Origin: Myroides sp. N17-2
GTDB taxonomy: Bacteria > Bacteroidota > Bacteroidia > Flavobacteriales > Flavobacteriaceae
DNA: 64,000 bases
Assembly: GCF_002286775.1 (NCBI RefSeq)
Contig: NZ_NSGJ01000002.1
Span: 124,001-188,000 of the forward strand
Direction of reading: 5' to 3'
Shown here: in pieces, positions 31,902-41,055 of the stretch
Layout: every line of letters begins with the position of its first letter
Position numbering within the stretch: the first letter of the stretch is position 1
Notes under the pieces: generated by a model
What the model was told of the DNA's origin: nothing
The model's input: only the letters and a program-made list of their open reading frames with translations
The model's database searches: none
Program-made: the position numbers and the translations under genes

Positions 31902-34328
31902 ATGATTAATAATTGGTTCAAGCTTTATTTAAAGAACTTTTTAAAGAGTAAGTTCTTCTCTGTTTTAAATATTTTTGGGTTGTCTATTGGGATAACAGCC
32001 TTACTATTGGCTATGCTATATTGGAAGCATGAGAAGAGTTATGATCAGTGGAATCCATATAAAGATAGAGTATATGAGGTTTATCGAAATTTTAATGATG
32101 AACCTATGCCGTGGTTATCTGCTCCTTTTGCCAATCAGTTAGATCAGTTAAGTGATGTAATAGAGGTGTATAACTTTAGTTATAATAATTGGGGTGAATG
32201 GAGCATTGAGATTGATGGAAAGAAAGAGTATTTGTATGACGTGAAAGGAGTGCAAGCCTCGTTCTTTGAGTTTTTTCCTTATGAAGAGATTTATGGTAGT
32301 AGTGCAGATTATCAAGAACATTGGCAAGATGCTATTGCTATAGATTTAACCCAATCAGAAAGATTGTTTGGGAAGGGTGTAAACCCTATTGGGAAAAGCA
32401 TTACAGTTAGTGAGGGTCTCGTGCTATCTGTTCGTTTAGTCTATAAAATACCTGGAAATTCGTCATTATCTCCTAAGGGAATTATCTCTTATGAAGCGGA
32501 AGAATGGATAGCTAATAATAGAGCAGGTAATTGGTCTGATGCTAATTACAACTTACTAATAAAACTAAAAGAAGGTGTAGTATTAGCAGATGTAAAGGAT
32601 AGAATAGCAAGGGTGTTATATGATCCTCTTCTGCAAAGTGGTGCTAAATCAGAAGGAATAACGGTAGATGAACTGATTAAAAAAGAGTTTAAAGGAGAGA
32701 TGTTTTATTTCTACCCACTCAAAGATGTTCATTTAAATCCTCAATCGTCTATCTTAGGAGCAGGAGCTTTAGCAGGTAAGATGCTGTATATATTAGTTGG
32801 GGCTTCTGTTTTACTAGTGTTGTTAACGATACTGAATACAGTTAATCTTTCTTTAGTATCTGGATTTAACCGTGCTAAAGAAGTTGGGATACGCAAGACA
32901 TTAGGAAGTTCTAGAAGACAATTAGTCTATCAGTATGTTTTTGAGACGGCGATAACGATAGGAGTAAGTTTGTTGTTAGCAACTGCGATGGTTGAATTAG
33001 TATTGCCTTATTTTAATTTATTGATCAACAGAACAGTTGTATTTAATATTATTGAGTTTATTCCCTTGTTAATAGGAGTTTTCCTTATTCTAATTATTGT
33101 AGCAGGGGTATTGCCTGCACTGTTTATTTCTTCTTTTGAGACGCTGAAAGTGCTCAAGGGAAATTATATGAGAAGTAAGTCAGGAGTTGTTATTCGTAAT
33201 ACACTCTTGGTTGTACAGTTTTTTATAGCATTCTTCTTTTTGACAGTAACAATAATAGTGAATAAGCAAGTTGATTATCTGTTAAATCAAGACTTGGGCT
33301 TTAAAGGGGAGCAAGTAATTAACATAAACTATAAAGTTGACAAAGTTGATAATAAAGACACTTACTTTAAACAATTCGTCTCTGAATTTAAAAAGATTAA
33401 AGGAGTCAAGTCTGTAACAGCTCATTCCGTTAATTTTGGAGGTGTTTATTATAGTAATTCTACTAACTATATAGGTGATGTAAGTGCCCAAAGCGGTAAT
33501 ATAATTATAGACGAAGGTTTTAAAGAGACTTTCGGTGTCACTTTAAAAGAAGGTCGTTTTTTTGATCCTAACGTAAAGAATGATGGTGCGGCTAATATAT
33601 TAGTCAACGAATCTTTTGTACGTACTTTTAATTTAGGAGACAATGTACTTGGGCGAGAAGTGAGATGGAACAATAAATTATTTACTATTATCGGCGTTGT
33701 AAATAATATGAATACACAAGGATTTTCTGCAGAGGTGGCACCTTGTACTTATTTTTTGCCGAATGCAGCAGACTGGTTTCACTTAATGTTAGGGACTATA
33801 TCTGTAAAGATTGATACTGAAGATACACAAGCTACTCTAGATAGAATAGAAGAGTTTTGGAAAAAACGAGTAGATAGTACTTACCCTATAAAGTACAGTT
33901 TTGCGAATCAAGACTTTGCTAAAAGTTATGAAAGTACACTGTATCAGCGTACCCTATTTATGATTCTTACTGTTGTATCAGTGTTTATTGCTCTTTTTGG
34001 ACTAATCGCTATTGTAGCATTTAGTATTCAGAATAGATTAAAAGAAATAGCTATTCGAAAGGTACTTGGTGCTGAGGTAGGCGGCTTAATTTATCAGTTG
34101 ACTAAAAAGTATTTTGTCTACTGTATGTTTGGATTTATGATATCAGTATATCCTGTGGTATATATCTTAAGGATATGGTTAGAAGGTTTTGCTTATCATA
34201 TAGAATTGAGTTGGGTGCCTTTTGCGGTATCATGGGGAGTATTAACCTGTTTCTCATTAGTATTAGTGATGTTTAAGGCCTGGAGGGCTACGCGTATCAA
34301 TGTTTTAAAGTATATTAATTATGAGTAA
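31902..34328 (+). CDS. MacB/FtsX-type ABC permease, paralogue 4
   Basis: 808 residues, the most divergent of the four permeases. It has the same order: WFKLYLKN start, one helix, FFEFFPYEE, FtsX block with VGIRKTLGSSRRQL, helix near 430, second periplasmic domain, and LKEIAIRKVLGAEVGGL with the tail VLKYINYE. The last eight bases overlap the start of the TolC-type gene, which couples their translation. This supports the idea that this permease works with that channel. Confidence 0.92.
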   Translation: MINNWFKLYLKNFLKSKFFSVLNIFGLSIGITALLLAMLYWKHEKSYDQWNPYKDRVYEVYRNFNDEPMPWLSAPFANQLDQLSDVIEVYNFSYNNWGEWSIEIDGKKEYLYDVKGVQASFFEFFPYEEIYGSSADYQEHWQDAIAIDLTQSERLFGKGVNPIGKSITVSEGLVLSVRLVYKIPGNSSLSPKGIISYEAEEWIANNRAGNWSDANYNLLIKLKEGVVLADVKDRIARVLYDPLLQSGAKSEGITVDELIKKEFKGEMFYFYPLKDVHLNPQSSILGAGALAGKMLYILVGASVLLVLLTILNTVNLSLVSGFNRAKEVGIRKTLGSSRRQLVYQYVFETAITIGVSLLLATAMVELVLPYFNLLINRTVVFNIIEFIPLLIGVFLILIIVAGVLPALFISSFETLKVLKGNYMRSKSGVVIRNTLLVVQFFIAFFFLTVTIIVNKQVDYLLNQDLGFKGEQVININYKVDKVDNKDTYFKQFVSEFKKIKGVKSVTAHSVNFGGVYYSNSTNYIGDVSAQSGNIIIDEGFKETFGVTLKEGRFFDPNVKNDGAANILVNESFVRTFNLGDNVLGREVRWNNKLFTIIGVVNNMNTQGFSAEVAPCTYFLPNAADWFHLMLGTISVKIDTEDTQATLDRIEEFWKKRVDSTYPIKYSFANQDFAKSYESTLYQRTLFMILTVVSVFIALFGLIAIVAFSIQNRLKEIAIRKVLGAEVGGLIYQLTKKYFVYCMFGFMISVYPVVYILRIWLEGFAYHIELSWVPFAVSWGVLTCFSLVLVMFKAWRATRINVLKYINYE

Positions 34329-35616
34329 TAGATGGTGTTTATTGTTTGGAATTTTATTTAGCACAGTGTGTCTGTCTCAAGAAAAATGGACATTACAAGA
34401 CTGTGTGAATAAAGGAAAAGAGAATAGTCTAAAGCTTATGATATCTGCTTTAGAAACTCAGGTAAGTGAGCGTCAGAAGCAGAGCGTGGGGTCTTATTAC
34501 CTTCCTGATATAACCTTTAACGGTGGACAGAGTTATAATTTTGGTTCTGCCATTGACCCTAATACGAATAGCCGTGTAAGTTCAAATATACAATCTACTC
34601 GTGCTTCTTTAGATGCGGGTGTTACATTATTTGATTACAGTAATTTTATACAACATAAGAGAGATTTATTGAGCATTGATTATGCTAAGTTAAATGAAGC
34701 AGATGTGCTCTTTCAATATCAATCTACATTATTAGAATTGTTTTACGAAGCTATAGGATCACAGGCTTTTTTGGAAATTCAACAACAGCAATTAGTAAAT
34801 AGTAAGGCTAATCTTGAACGTGTACAGAAAGAAGTAGAGGCAGGAGCTAAACCTAAAAGTGATTTTTATGATATAGAATATATCTACCATAGTGAAACAA
34901 TTAGTATCAAGCAAACTCAGAATACACTCTATAATCAAAAACTTAGATTACTTCATTTGCTAAACTATGAGGGCATAGATGTAGAAAGTTTTAGCTTGGT
35001 ACAAAAGGAGGAATCTATGGCACAATTAACAGCTTACGAGTTTAATCCTACTGTAGAAAAAGCGAAGTTACAACAACAAGTTTTAGAGCAAGAAAAGAAG
35101 CTGATCAGATCTAAAAACCTACCTCGTTTAGTAGGGAATTATCAGTATGGTTCTTTCTATTCTAAACCGTTTAATAGTGATGTAGAATTGCGTAGTAATC
35201 CGTTCTCAAAACAGATGGGTGATAACAAAAGTCAGTATGTTAGTTTTGGTTTAAGTATACCTGTTTTTCAAGGAGGGAATGTACGTCGTCAGCTTCGAGT
35301 GAAACAAGAGGAACTGCGCTTAAATACTGTGAAAATAAAGGAAAGTGAAGTTTCGCTTGCTAACCAAGTAAAGGAGTTAGATAACGAAATTATACAGCTA
35401 GAGGACATCGCTAAACAGCTGCAAAAGAGTATCGAATTATCTGAGAAATCTTTTAGTACTACTCAAGCAAAGTATGAAAATGGTCAGGTAGATATCTTCT
35501 CATTTAATGGTGCTAAAAACCAATTGTTGAATTCACAATTTGCACTCATAAAGAATGCATATAACCATTCTTTTATGGAAGATAAACGCAGACTTTATTA
35601 TACGAATTCGCTATAG
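34321..35616 (+). CDS. TolC-family outer-membrane efflux protein
   Basis: 431 residues with a signal peptide (ending near CLSQ) and the usual duplicated alpha-barrel pattern: WTLQDCVNKGKENSLKL at the start of the first repeat, long Gln/Glu/Leu helices, YVSFGLSIPVFQGGNVRRQLRV in the second repeat, and SFSTTQAKYENGQVDIFSFNGAKNQLL near the end. It forms the outer-membrane exit of the tripartite exporter. It is the last gene of the operon, overlapping permease 4 by eight bases. I see no strong terminator behind it. Confidence 0.9.
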   Translation: MSNRWCLLFGILFSTVCLSQEKWTLQDCVNKGKENSLKLMISALETQVSERQKQSVGSYYLPDITFNGGQSYNFGSAIDPNTNSRVSSNIQSTRASLDAGVTLFDYSNFIQHKRDLLSIDYAKLNEADVLFQYQSTLLELFYEAIGSQAFLEIQQQQLVNSKANLERVQKEVEAGAKPKSDFYDIEYIYHSETISIKQTQNTLYNQKLRLLHLLNYEGIDVESFSLVQKEESMAQLTAYEFNPTVEKAKLQQQVLEQEKKLIRSKNLPRLVGNYQYGSFYSKPFNSDVELRSNPFSKQMGDNKSQYVSFGLSIPVFQGGNVRRQLRVKQEELRLNTVKIKESEVSLANQVKELDNEIIQLEDIAKQLQKSIELSEKSFSTTQAKYENGQVDIFSFNGAKNQLLNSQFALIKNAYNHSFMEDKRRLYYTNSL

Positions 35617-35679
35617 AATAGACTTATAACATTATTTGTATTTAGAATATATTAACATTAAGATTTCAAATATTCCCAC

Positions 35680-35687
35680 TATATTTG
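35680..35687 (+). promoter_or_regulatory. Candidate -7 box (TATATTTG) for mrp
   Basis: An exact TAnnTTTG match 47 bp before the Mrp start codon, in the spacer behind the export operon. Confidence 0.5.
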
Positions 35688-35733
35688 CGTTAGTCAGAAT
35701 TTATATTAAATTGTTGAAAACTAATCGCATATA

Positions 35734-36864
35734 ATGAAATTAGATAGAAAAGAAATCCTTAAAGCATTAGAGACGATAACTCTAGCTGGTGAAGGGAAAA
35801 ATATGGTAGAGAGTGGAGCTGTAAGTAATGTAATGACTTTCGGTGACGAAGTAGTAGTGGACTTAGTATTAAGCACTCCAGCTTTACATATCAAAAAAAG
35901 AGCAGAAGTGGACGTGATGAAAGCTATTCACGATCAAGTCTATGACAAAGCAAAAGTAAAAGTAAATATAAAAGTAGAAGCTCCTGAAAAGCCTGAAATC
36001 AAAGGTAAAGCTATCCCTGGTATTAAAAATATCGTAGCAATATCTTCAGGAAAAGGAGGAGTAGGTAAATCTACTATCACAGCCAATATAGCTGCTAGTT
36101 TAGCTAATATGGGCTTTAAAGTAGGAGTACTAGATGCTGATATCTATGGACCATCTATGCCTATTATGTTTGATGTAGAGGGATCTAAACCTATTTCTAT
36201 AGAGGTTGATGGGCGTTCTAAGATGAAGCCAGTTTCTTCTTATGGAGTAGAAATTCTTTCTATTGGATTCTTCACTAAAGGAGACCAAGCTATTATCTGG
36301 AGAGGACCTATGGCTGCTAAAGCATTAAATCAGATGATCTTCGATGCAGATTGGGGAGAATTAGATTTCTTACTTTTAGACTTACCTCCTGGTACTGGTG
36401 ATATTCACTTATCGATTATGCAGTCTCTACCTATTACTGGAGCTGTAGTGGTATCTACACCACAGGCAGTAGCACTTGCTGATGCTAAGAAAGGAGTATC
36501 TATGTTTATGTCAGAGAGTATTAATGTACCAGTATTAGGTATAGTTGAGAATATGGCATATTTCACACCAGAAGAATTACCAAATAATAAATACTATATC
36601 TTCGGAGAGAATGGTGCTAGAAACTTAGCAGCTGATCTTGATGTACCTTTCTTAGGAGAAGTGCCTATCGTACAGAGCATTCGTGAAGCAGGTGATTATG
36701 GTCGCCCAGCAGCTTTACAGAATGATTCTATCATCTCAAAAGTATTTGAAGATTTAAGTAGAAATGTTGTAGAACAAGTTGTATTGCGTAATGAGTCATT
36801 ACCTGCTACTGAAGCTATCAAGATTACAACAATGGCAGGATGTTCTTCTGTTAAGAAAAAATAA
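35734..36864 (+). CDS. Mrp/ApbC-type Fe-S cluster carrier ATPase
   Basis: 376 residues. An N-terminal MIP18-like domain (about 1-85) is followed by a P-loop ATPase with the deviant Walker A KGGVGKS (107-113), Walker B-like LLLDLPPGTGD and ADIYGPSMP. These proteins carry Fe-S clusters to target enzymes. The CxxC that holds the bridging cluster in most relatives, expected after ENMAYF, is replaced by TPEELPNNKYYIFG here; only a Cys near the C-terminus (MAGCSS) remains. Bacteroidota homologues seem to share this loss, so the mechanism may differ. It stands 20 bases upstream of a NifU-like gene. Confidence 0.9.
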   Translation: MKLDRKEILKALETITLAGEGKNMVESGAVSNVMTFGDEVVVDLVLSTPALHIKKRAEVDVMKAIHDQVYDKAKVKVNIKVEAPEKPEIKGKAIPGIKNIVAISSGKGGVGKSTITANIAASLANMGFKVGVLDADIYGPSMPIMFDVEGSKPISIEVDGRSKMKPVSSYGVEILSIGFFTKGDQAIIWRGPMAAKALNQMIFDADWGELDFLLLDLPPGTGDIHLSIMQSLPITGAVVVSTPQAVALADAKKGVSMFMSESINVPVLGIVENMAYFTPEELPNNKYYIFGENGARNLAADLDVPFLGEVPIVQSIREAGDYGRPAALQNDSIISKVFEDLSRNVVEQVVLRNESLPATEAIKITTMAGCSSVKKK

Positions 36865-36884
36865 GATAAATTATAGGAAAATAT

Positions 36885-37124
36885 ATGGCATCACAGACTA
36901 TAAAACAGAATGTAGAAAAGGCGTTAGATGAGATTCGTCCATTCTTACAAGCGGACGGAGGAGATATCACTCTACTTGATATCGTTGACGATAAGCATGT
37001 GCATGTTCGCTTAGAAGGCGCTTGTACAGCTTGTAGTGTTAATCAAATGACGCTAAGTGCTGGAGTAGAAACTACTATTAAAAAGTATGCTCCACAGATC
37101 GAATCTGTAGTTAATGTGGGATAA
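36885..37124 (+). CDS. NifU C-terminal-domain Fe-S scaffold protein
   Basis: 79 residues, just the NifU C-terminal domain. The cluster-binding CxxC is at Cys47 and Cys50 (EGACTACSVNQMTL), preceded by LQADGGDITLLDI, the standard start of this fold. It assembles or passes on a 4Fe-4S cluster, probably together with the Mrp protein encoded 20 bases upstream. Confidence 0.93.
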   Translation: MASQTIKQNVEKALDEIRPFLQADGGDITLLDIVDDKHVHVRLEGACTACSVNQMTLSAGVETTIKKYAPQIESVVNVG

Positions 37125-37209
37125 AAATAACATTGTCAGTTATGTGTAATTAAGGACTTATATGGTACTTATTGTGCATAACTGACTTTTATCATTTTTA
37201 ATAAATATC

Positions 37210-37226
37210 GCAAAGAGGAACTTTGC
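37210..37226 (+). promoter_or_regulatory. Inverted repeat in the leader of the ferredoxin reductase gene
   Basis: GCAAAG (37210-37215) and CTTTGC (37221-37226) flank AGGAA, 15 bp before the start codon. It could be an operator or a leader hairpin; CTTTG also resembles the end of a -7 box. Confidence 0.3.
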
Positions 37227-37241
37227 ACAAAGAACTACATC

Positions 37242-38294
37242 ATGATTGAGACCGATATAATAATTATTGGAGCGGGCCCTACTGGCCTGTTCGCTGTATT
37301 CGAAGCAGGATTATTAAAACTGAAATGCCATCTTATAGACGGACTTCCACAACCAGGAGGACAACTTACAGAGTTGTATCCTAAGAAACCTATTTTTGAT
37401 ATACCTGGTTATCCAAGTGTTGGGGCATCGGAGTTAATCGATAATTTAATGGAACAAATAAAGCAGTTTCAACCTGGCTTTACATTAAATGAAGTAGCGG
37501 AGACTGTAGAGAAGTTAGAAGATGGTACTTTTATAGTTACAACTAATAAGGGGACGAAACATCATGGTAGCGCAGTTGCTATAGCAGGAGGATTAGGTTC
37601 TTTTGAACCACGTAAACCAGAGCTAGAGAACCTTGCATATTATGAGGATAAAGGGGTAGAGTATTTTGTTAAAAAACCGGAAATGTTTGCTGGTAAGAAG
37701 ATTGTTATCGCTGGTGGTGGTGACTCAGCTCTAGATTGGAGTATTTTCTTAGCGGATATTGCAGAAGAAGTTTACTTAGTACATAGACGTAATGAATTCC
37801 GTGGAGCTTTAGATTCTGTAGAGAAAGTACAGGTATTAAAAGATCAAGGAAAAATCACTATGATCACTCCTGGGGAAGTTGTTGAACTTAAAGGAGCAGA
37901 TAAATTAGAAGCTGTAGTCGTGGATATCGATGGAGAGAAACGCGAAATAGCTTGTGATAATTTCATTCCTTTATTTGGATTAACTCCTAAGCTTGGACCT
38001 ATTGCAGACTGGGGATTAGAGATAGAGAAGAATGCTATTAAAGTAAATAATGCACTTGACTATCAAACGAACATACCTGGTATTTATGCTATTGGTGATG
38101 TTAACATCTACCCAGGTAAATTAAAATTAATCTTATGTGGATTCCACGAGGCTACTTTAATGTGCCAAAGTGTATACAATATGATGAATCCAGGTAAGAA
38201 GTTTGTATTAAAATATACTACTGTTTCTGGTATCAATGGTTTTGATGGTACACGTAAGGAAGCTGAAAAGGCAGTAGTTAAATCAATTGACTAA
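37242..38294 (+). CDS. Ferredoxin--NADP(+) reductase, thioredoxin-reductase-like
   Basis: 350 residues of the FNR type found in Bacillus (YumC) and Chlorobium. The FAD motif GAGPTG is at residues 10-15, QPGGQLTELYPKK follows, the NADP-binding AGGGDSALDW is in the middle, and GIYAIGDVNIYPG near the end contacts FAD. There is no redox-active CxxC, which sets it apart from thioredoxin reductase. A 2Fe-2S ferredoxin gene begins one base after the stop, giving a reductase/acceptor pair. Confidence 0.92.
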   Translation: MIETDIIIIGAGPTGLFAVFEAGLLKLKCHLIDGLPQPGGQLTELYPKKPIFDIPGYPSVGASELIDNLMEQIKQFQPGFTLNEVAETVEKLEDGTFIVTTNKGTKHHGSAVAIAGGLGSFEPRKPELENLAYYEDKGVEYFVKKPEMFAGKKIVIAGGGDSALDWSIFLADIAEEVYLVHRRNEFRGALDSVEKVQVLKDQGKITMITPGEVVELKGADKLEAVVVDIDGEKREIACDNFIPLFGLTPKLGPIADWGLEIEKNAIKVNNALDYQTNIPGIYAIGDVNIYPGKLKLILCGFHEATLMCQSVYNMMNPGKKFVLKYTTVSGINGFDGTRKEAEKAVVKSID

Positions 38295-38295
38295 T

Positions 38296-38637
38296 ATGGC
38301 TGAAGATATTAAAATAACCATTATTGATCGCGAAGGACAAACTCATGTAATAGACGCTCCTACTGATATGGGAATGAATATGATGGAAGTTGTTCGCGCT
38401 TATGAATTAGTAGAGGAAGGAACTTTTGGAATATGTGGAGGGATGTTAATGTGTGCTTCTTGCCAATGCTATATGATAAATGGAGACGAAGTAGAACTAC
38501 CTGAGATGGGTGATGAAGAGGACTCTCTGTTAGCTTCAGATGCTCGTAATGTTAAACCTACTAGTAGACTTAGCTGCCAGATACCTGCAGATGAGAAAGT
38601 AGAGGGATTAGTATTCGAAATCGCTCCGATTGGATAA
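38296..38637 (+). CDS. 2Fe-2S ferredoxin, adrenodoxin-like
   Basis: 113 residues from ATG 38296. The four cluster ligands follow the C-x5-C-x2-C-xn-C pattern: Cys47, Cys53, Cys56 and Cys94 (GICGGMLMCASC, then RLSCQI). The acidic patch after the loop (EMGDEEDSL) is where reductases bind. An in-frame start three codons earlier would overlap the reductase stop and is less likely. It probably receives electrons from the reductase and may feed Fe-S assembly, given the nearby Mrp and NifU genes. Confidence 0.93.
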   Translation: MAEDIKITIIDREGQTHVIDAPTDMGMNMMEVVRAYELVEEGTFGICGGMLMCASCQCYMINGDEVELPEMGDEEDSLLASDARNVKPTSRLSCQIPADEKVEGLVFEIAPIG

Positions 38638-38664
38638 GGTGTTAGATTAATAATCATTATAATA

Positions 38665-38702
38665 AAGAAGGCTTGTATCTCTTGATACAGGCCTTTTTTT
38701 TG
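38665..38702 (+). terminator. Terminator of the reductase-ferredoxin operon
   Basis: Twelve-bp stem AAGGCTTGTATC (38668-38679) / GATACAGGCCTT (38684-38695), one G-T pair, then T8. Confidence 0.88.
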
Positions 38703-38803
38703 TGTATGTGCTAGGTACAAGTGGGATATACTTTAGTAAAGCGAATAAAAGAGATCTAAGGAAGTCTTGATATTGGTTTCGAAATGTTATCTTTTATTGC
38801 AGC

Positions 38804-38856
38804 CACTTCAATACTTCTTCAACATTACCACCACATTGTTCTACTATAAATCCTTT
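38804..38856 (-). pseudogene. Possible remnant of a gene end
   Basis: The minus strand reads KGFIVEQCGGNVEEVLKWLQ and stop, a protein-like ending with ordinary codon use, but an in-frame stop lies directly upstream. I cannot name the parent gene. It may also be chance. Confidence 0.25.
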
Positions 38857-38869
38857 TTACTGAAGAATT

Positions 38870-38902
38870 CTTGACTCACTCTTGACCCACTCTTGACTCA
38901 AA
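38870..38902 (+). repeat. Three tandem 11-bp repeats
   Basis: Copies CTTGACTCACT, CTTGACCCACT and CTTGACTCAAA follow without gaps, next to the coding relic. Confidence 0.7.
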
Positions 38903-39030
38903 TAAATTGTCTAGCTTACAACTTTTAACGTTGATCTAGTTTTTCTCTTTAGATTAACTAGATTTTTTGCTTAGTCTCCAACTGTTGAATATACCCCATT
39001 ATTACTAGTAAATGGACTATATACAAACAA

Positions 39031-39062
39031 AAAAGGATTGTCTTATAAGACAATCCTTTTTT
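39031..39062. terminator. Perfectly palindromic bidirectional terminator
   Basis: Bases 39031-39060 form a complete palindrome (arms AAAAGGATTGTCTTA and its complement). It ends transcription of the DedA gene from the right. Confidence 0.85.
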
Positions 39063-39085
39063 GTTTATATGAGATAATGCTTAGA

Positions 39086-39790
39086 CTAAGCCTCGTCTAT
39101 ATTTTCAGTTTCTTGTTTCCCTCCTTTACTTTTGATAAGTTTCATTACGATAGGAAGAGTAGTGACTAAAACTAAGAATAGAATGATATATTCAATATAG
39201 TGTTTTAGATCAATGCCATAATCGCTTAATAACCAAACTTGTAGGTAGTGTCCAGCGAAGATTAACGTAGTCGCCCATAAGAATGAACTAATAACGTTGT
39301 ACAACATGAATTTCTTTAAATCCATATGTACAATTCCTGCTATAATAGGAGCGAATGTTCTAACTACAGGTAAGAAACGTGCGAAGATAATCGCTCTACC
39401 TCCATGTCTTTCGAAGAATACTTTTGATTCATAAAGATATTTCTTTTTGTATATGAAGTTGTCTTTAACATTGTAGAGGTAGTTTCCACTTTTCCTACCA
39501 AACCAATATCCAAAACTATTTCCTAGAATACCTGCTAATGCTACTAGTGTAGATAATAAAGCTACGTTAGCGAAGTCACTCTCTATAGGGAATACTTCTG
39601 CCATTAATGCTGTACTATAAATACCAGATAAGAAAAGTAAACTATCTCCTGGTAAGAAGAAACCTGCGAATAATCCTGTTTCTGCAAATACAATAAATAA
39701 AACTACATATATACCTATTGAGTGTCCTGCTATCTGTAAGTTTATATAGAATTCAGGGTTTATAAGCTGTGAGATTGTGAATTCGTCCAT
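39086..39790 (-). CDS. DedA-family membrane protein
   Basis: 234 residues with about four to five hydrophobic segments. Family marks: FFLPGDSLLFLSG (conserved Pro-Gly-Asp), then GNSFGYWFGRKSG, FFERHGGRAIIFARFLPVVRTFAPIIAG with the two essential Arg, and FLWATTLIFAGHYLQ. DedA proteins are linked to lipid scrambling or flipping, envelope integrity and proton motive force in bacteria (family knowledge). It lies 20 bases downstream of the symporter gene in the same direction, so the two may be one transcript. Confidence 0.92.
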   Translation of the reverse strand: MDEFTISQLINPEFYINLQIAGHSIGIYVVLFIVFAETGLFAGFFLPGDSLLFLSGIYSTALMAEVFPIESDFANVALLSTLVALAGILGNSFGYWFGRKSGNYLYNVKDNFIYKKKYLYESKVFFERHGGRAIIFARFLPVVRTFAPIIAGIVHMDLKKFMLYNVISSFLWATTLIFAGHYLQVWLLSDYGIDLKHYIEYIILFLVLVTTLPIVMKLIKSKGGKQETENIDEA

Positions 39791-39810
39791 TGTGTTTTAT
39801 ATTCTGTAAC

Positions 39811-41055
39811 CTAACTTAATAGGTTATTTTGTTCATGTTTTGTTTCAAATTTATCAATTGCAGCTGTTGATAATGCATTACCTAATACGTTAGTCATACT
39901 TCTTCCCATATCACAGAAGTGATCGATAGGTAAAATAAAAGCAATCCCCTCAGGTGGAATATTAAACATTGCACATGTGGCAACGATAACGATAAGTGAT
40001 GCACGTGGAACACCTGCTACTCCTTTACTTGTAACCATTAATACTAATAACATTAATACTTGGTCTGCCAGACTCATGTGTACATCGTATATCTGTGCAA
40101 TGAAAATAGAAGCAAATGTTAAGTACATCATACTTCCATCTAAATTAAATGAGTATCCCAAAGGTAAGGTAAATGAAACGATTTTTGGAGAACAACCGTA
40201 AGCTTTTAACTGCTCTACTAATTTAGGGAATACTGCCTCACTACTCGTAGTAGAGAAGGCGATTAATAGAGGTTCTTTAATAGCTTTTAATAATCTCCAT
40301 ACATCTTTACCAATGATTAAGTACCCTACTAAAATTAGTACAGCCCATAATATTACTAATCCTGAAGCAAACGCTACAAGGTATTTACCATAGGTTAAGA
40401 AGATAGATAGTCCATAAAGAGCAACGGCACTAGCAATAGCTCCTAATACTCCTAAAGGAGCAGTCCACATGATGTAAGTCACCATCTTAAGTACTACTTC
40501 TGCTACTTTATCAAATAACTTGATTACTGATTTTCCTTTTTTTCCTAATGTAGATAAGGCAATTCCAAAGAACACAGAGAATACCACAATCTGAAGAATC
40601 TCATTGTGTGCAAAGGCTTCGAATATACTCTTAGGGATTAAATGCTCAACAAATGACTGCAAGCTTAAAACATCTTTTTTAGTAAGCAGATCATCTGCTC
40701 CTGATACATTACTTAAATCAAAATTAGCTCCTACACCTGGTTTGAACCAATTAACTAATACTAATCCGATAGTTAATGATACTAAAGATGCAGTGATAAA
40801 CCATCCCATTGCTTTAGCTCCTACACGGCCTACCATGCTCATATCTCCCATCTTAGCGATACCTACTACCAATGTACAGAATACTAAAGGAGCGATAATC
40901 ATCTGTACTAAACGGATAAAGATAGTACCTAAAAGTTTAATGTTTTCAGCAAATGCAGGTATGTATTCTGGGAAAGCATAGTGATAAATACTTCCAAGAA
41001 CTACACCTAGCAAAAGAGCGACAATGATAGCTATGAATAGTTTGTTGTTTTTCAT
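39811..41055 (-). CDS. Dicarboxylate/glutamate:cation symporter (DAACS family)
   Basis: 414 residues with eight hydrophobic segments and two re-entrant loops. The Ser-rich hairpin (FSTTSSEAVFPKLVEQL), the NLDGS motif (SFNLDGSMMYL) and VTSKGVAGVPRASLIV, followed by DHFCDMGRSMTNVLGN, are the substrate- and cation-binding parts of the GltP/DctA family. It imports glutamate, aspartate or C4-dicarboxylates with protons or sodium; which one cannot be told. It leads a probable two-gene unit with dedA. The C-terminal tail is short. Confidence 0.92.
   Translation of the reverse strand: MKNNKLFIAIIVALLLGVVLGSIYHYAFPEYIPAFAENIKLLGTIFIRLVQMIIAPLVFCTLVVGIAKMGDMSMVGRVGAKAMGWFITASLVSLTIGLVLVNWFKPGVGANFDLSNVSGADDLLTKKDVLSLQSFVEHLIPKSIFEAFAHNEILQIVVFSVFFGIALSTLGKKGKSVIKLFDKVAEVVLKMVTYIMWTAPLGVLGAIASAVALYGLSIFLTYGKYLVAFASGLVILWAVLILVGYLIIGKDVWRLLKAIKEPLLIAFSTTSSEAVFPKLVEQLKAYGCSPKIVSFTLPLGYSFNLDGSMMYLTFASIFIAQIYDVHMSLADQVLMLLVLMVTSKGVAGVPRASLIVIVATCAMFNIPPEGIAFILPIDHFCDMGRSMTNVLGNALSTAAIDKFETKHEQNNLLS

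Larger units (their letters stand above)
38638..39085. other. 448-bp gap with terminators, short tandem repeat and a coding relic
   Basis: Two terminators lie at its ends (38665-38702 and 39031-39062). Between them are a minus-strand coding-like remnant (38804-38856) and a three-copy 11-bp repeat (38870-38902), listed separately. The stretch looks like a decayed gene. Confidence 0.45.

Noticed and set aside
38870..38902. CRISPR-like array
   Set aside because: Copies are only 11 bp and adjacent without spacers, and there are no cas genes.
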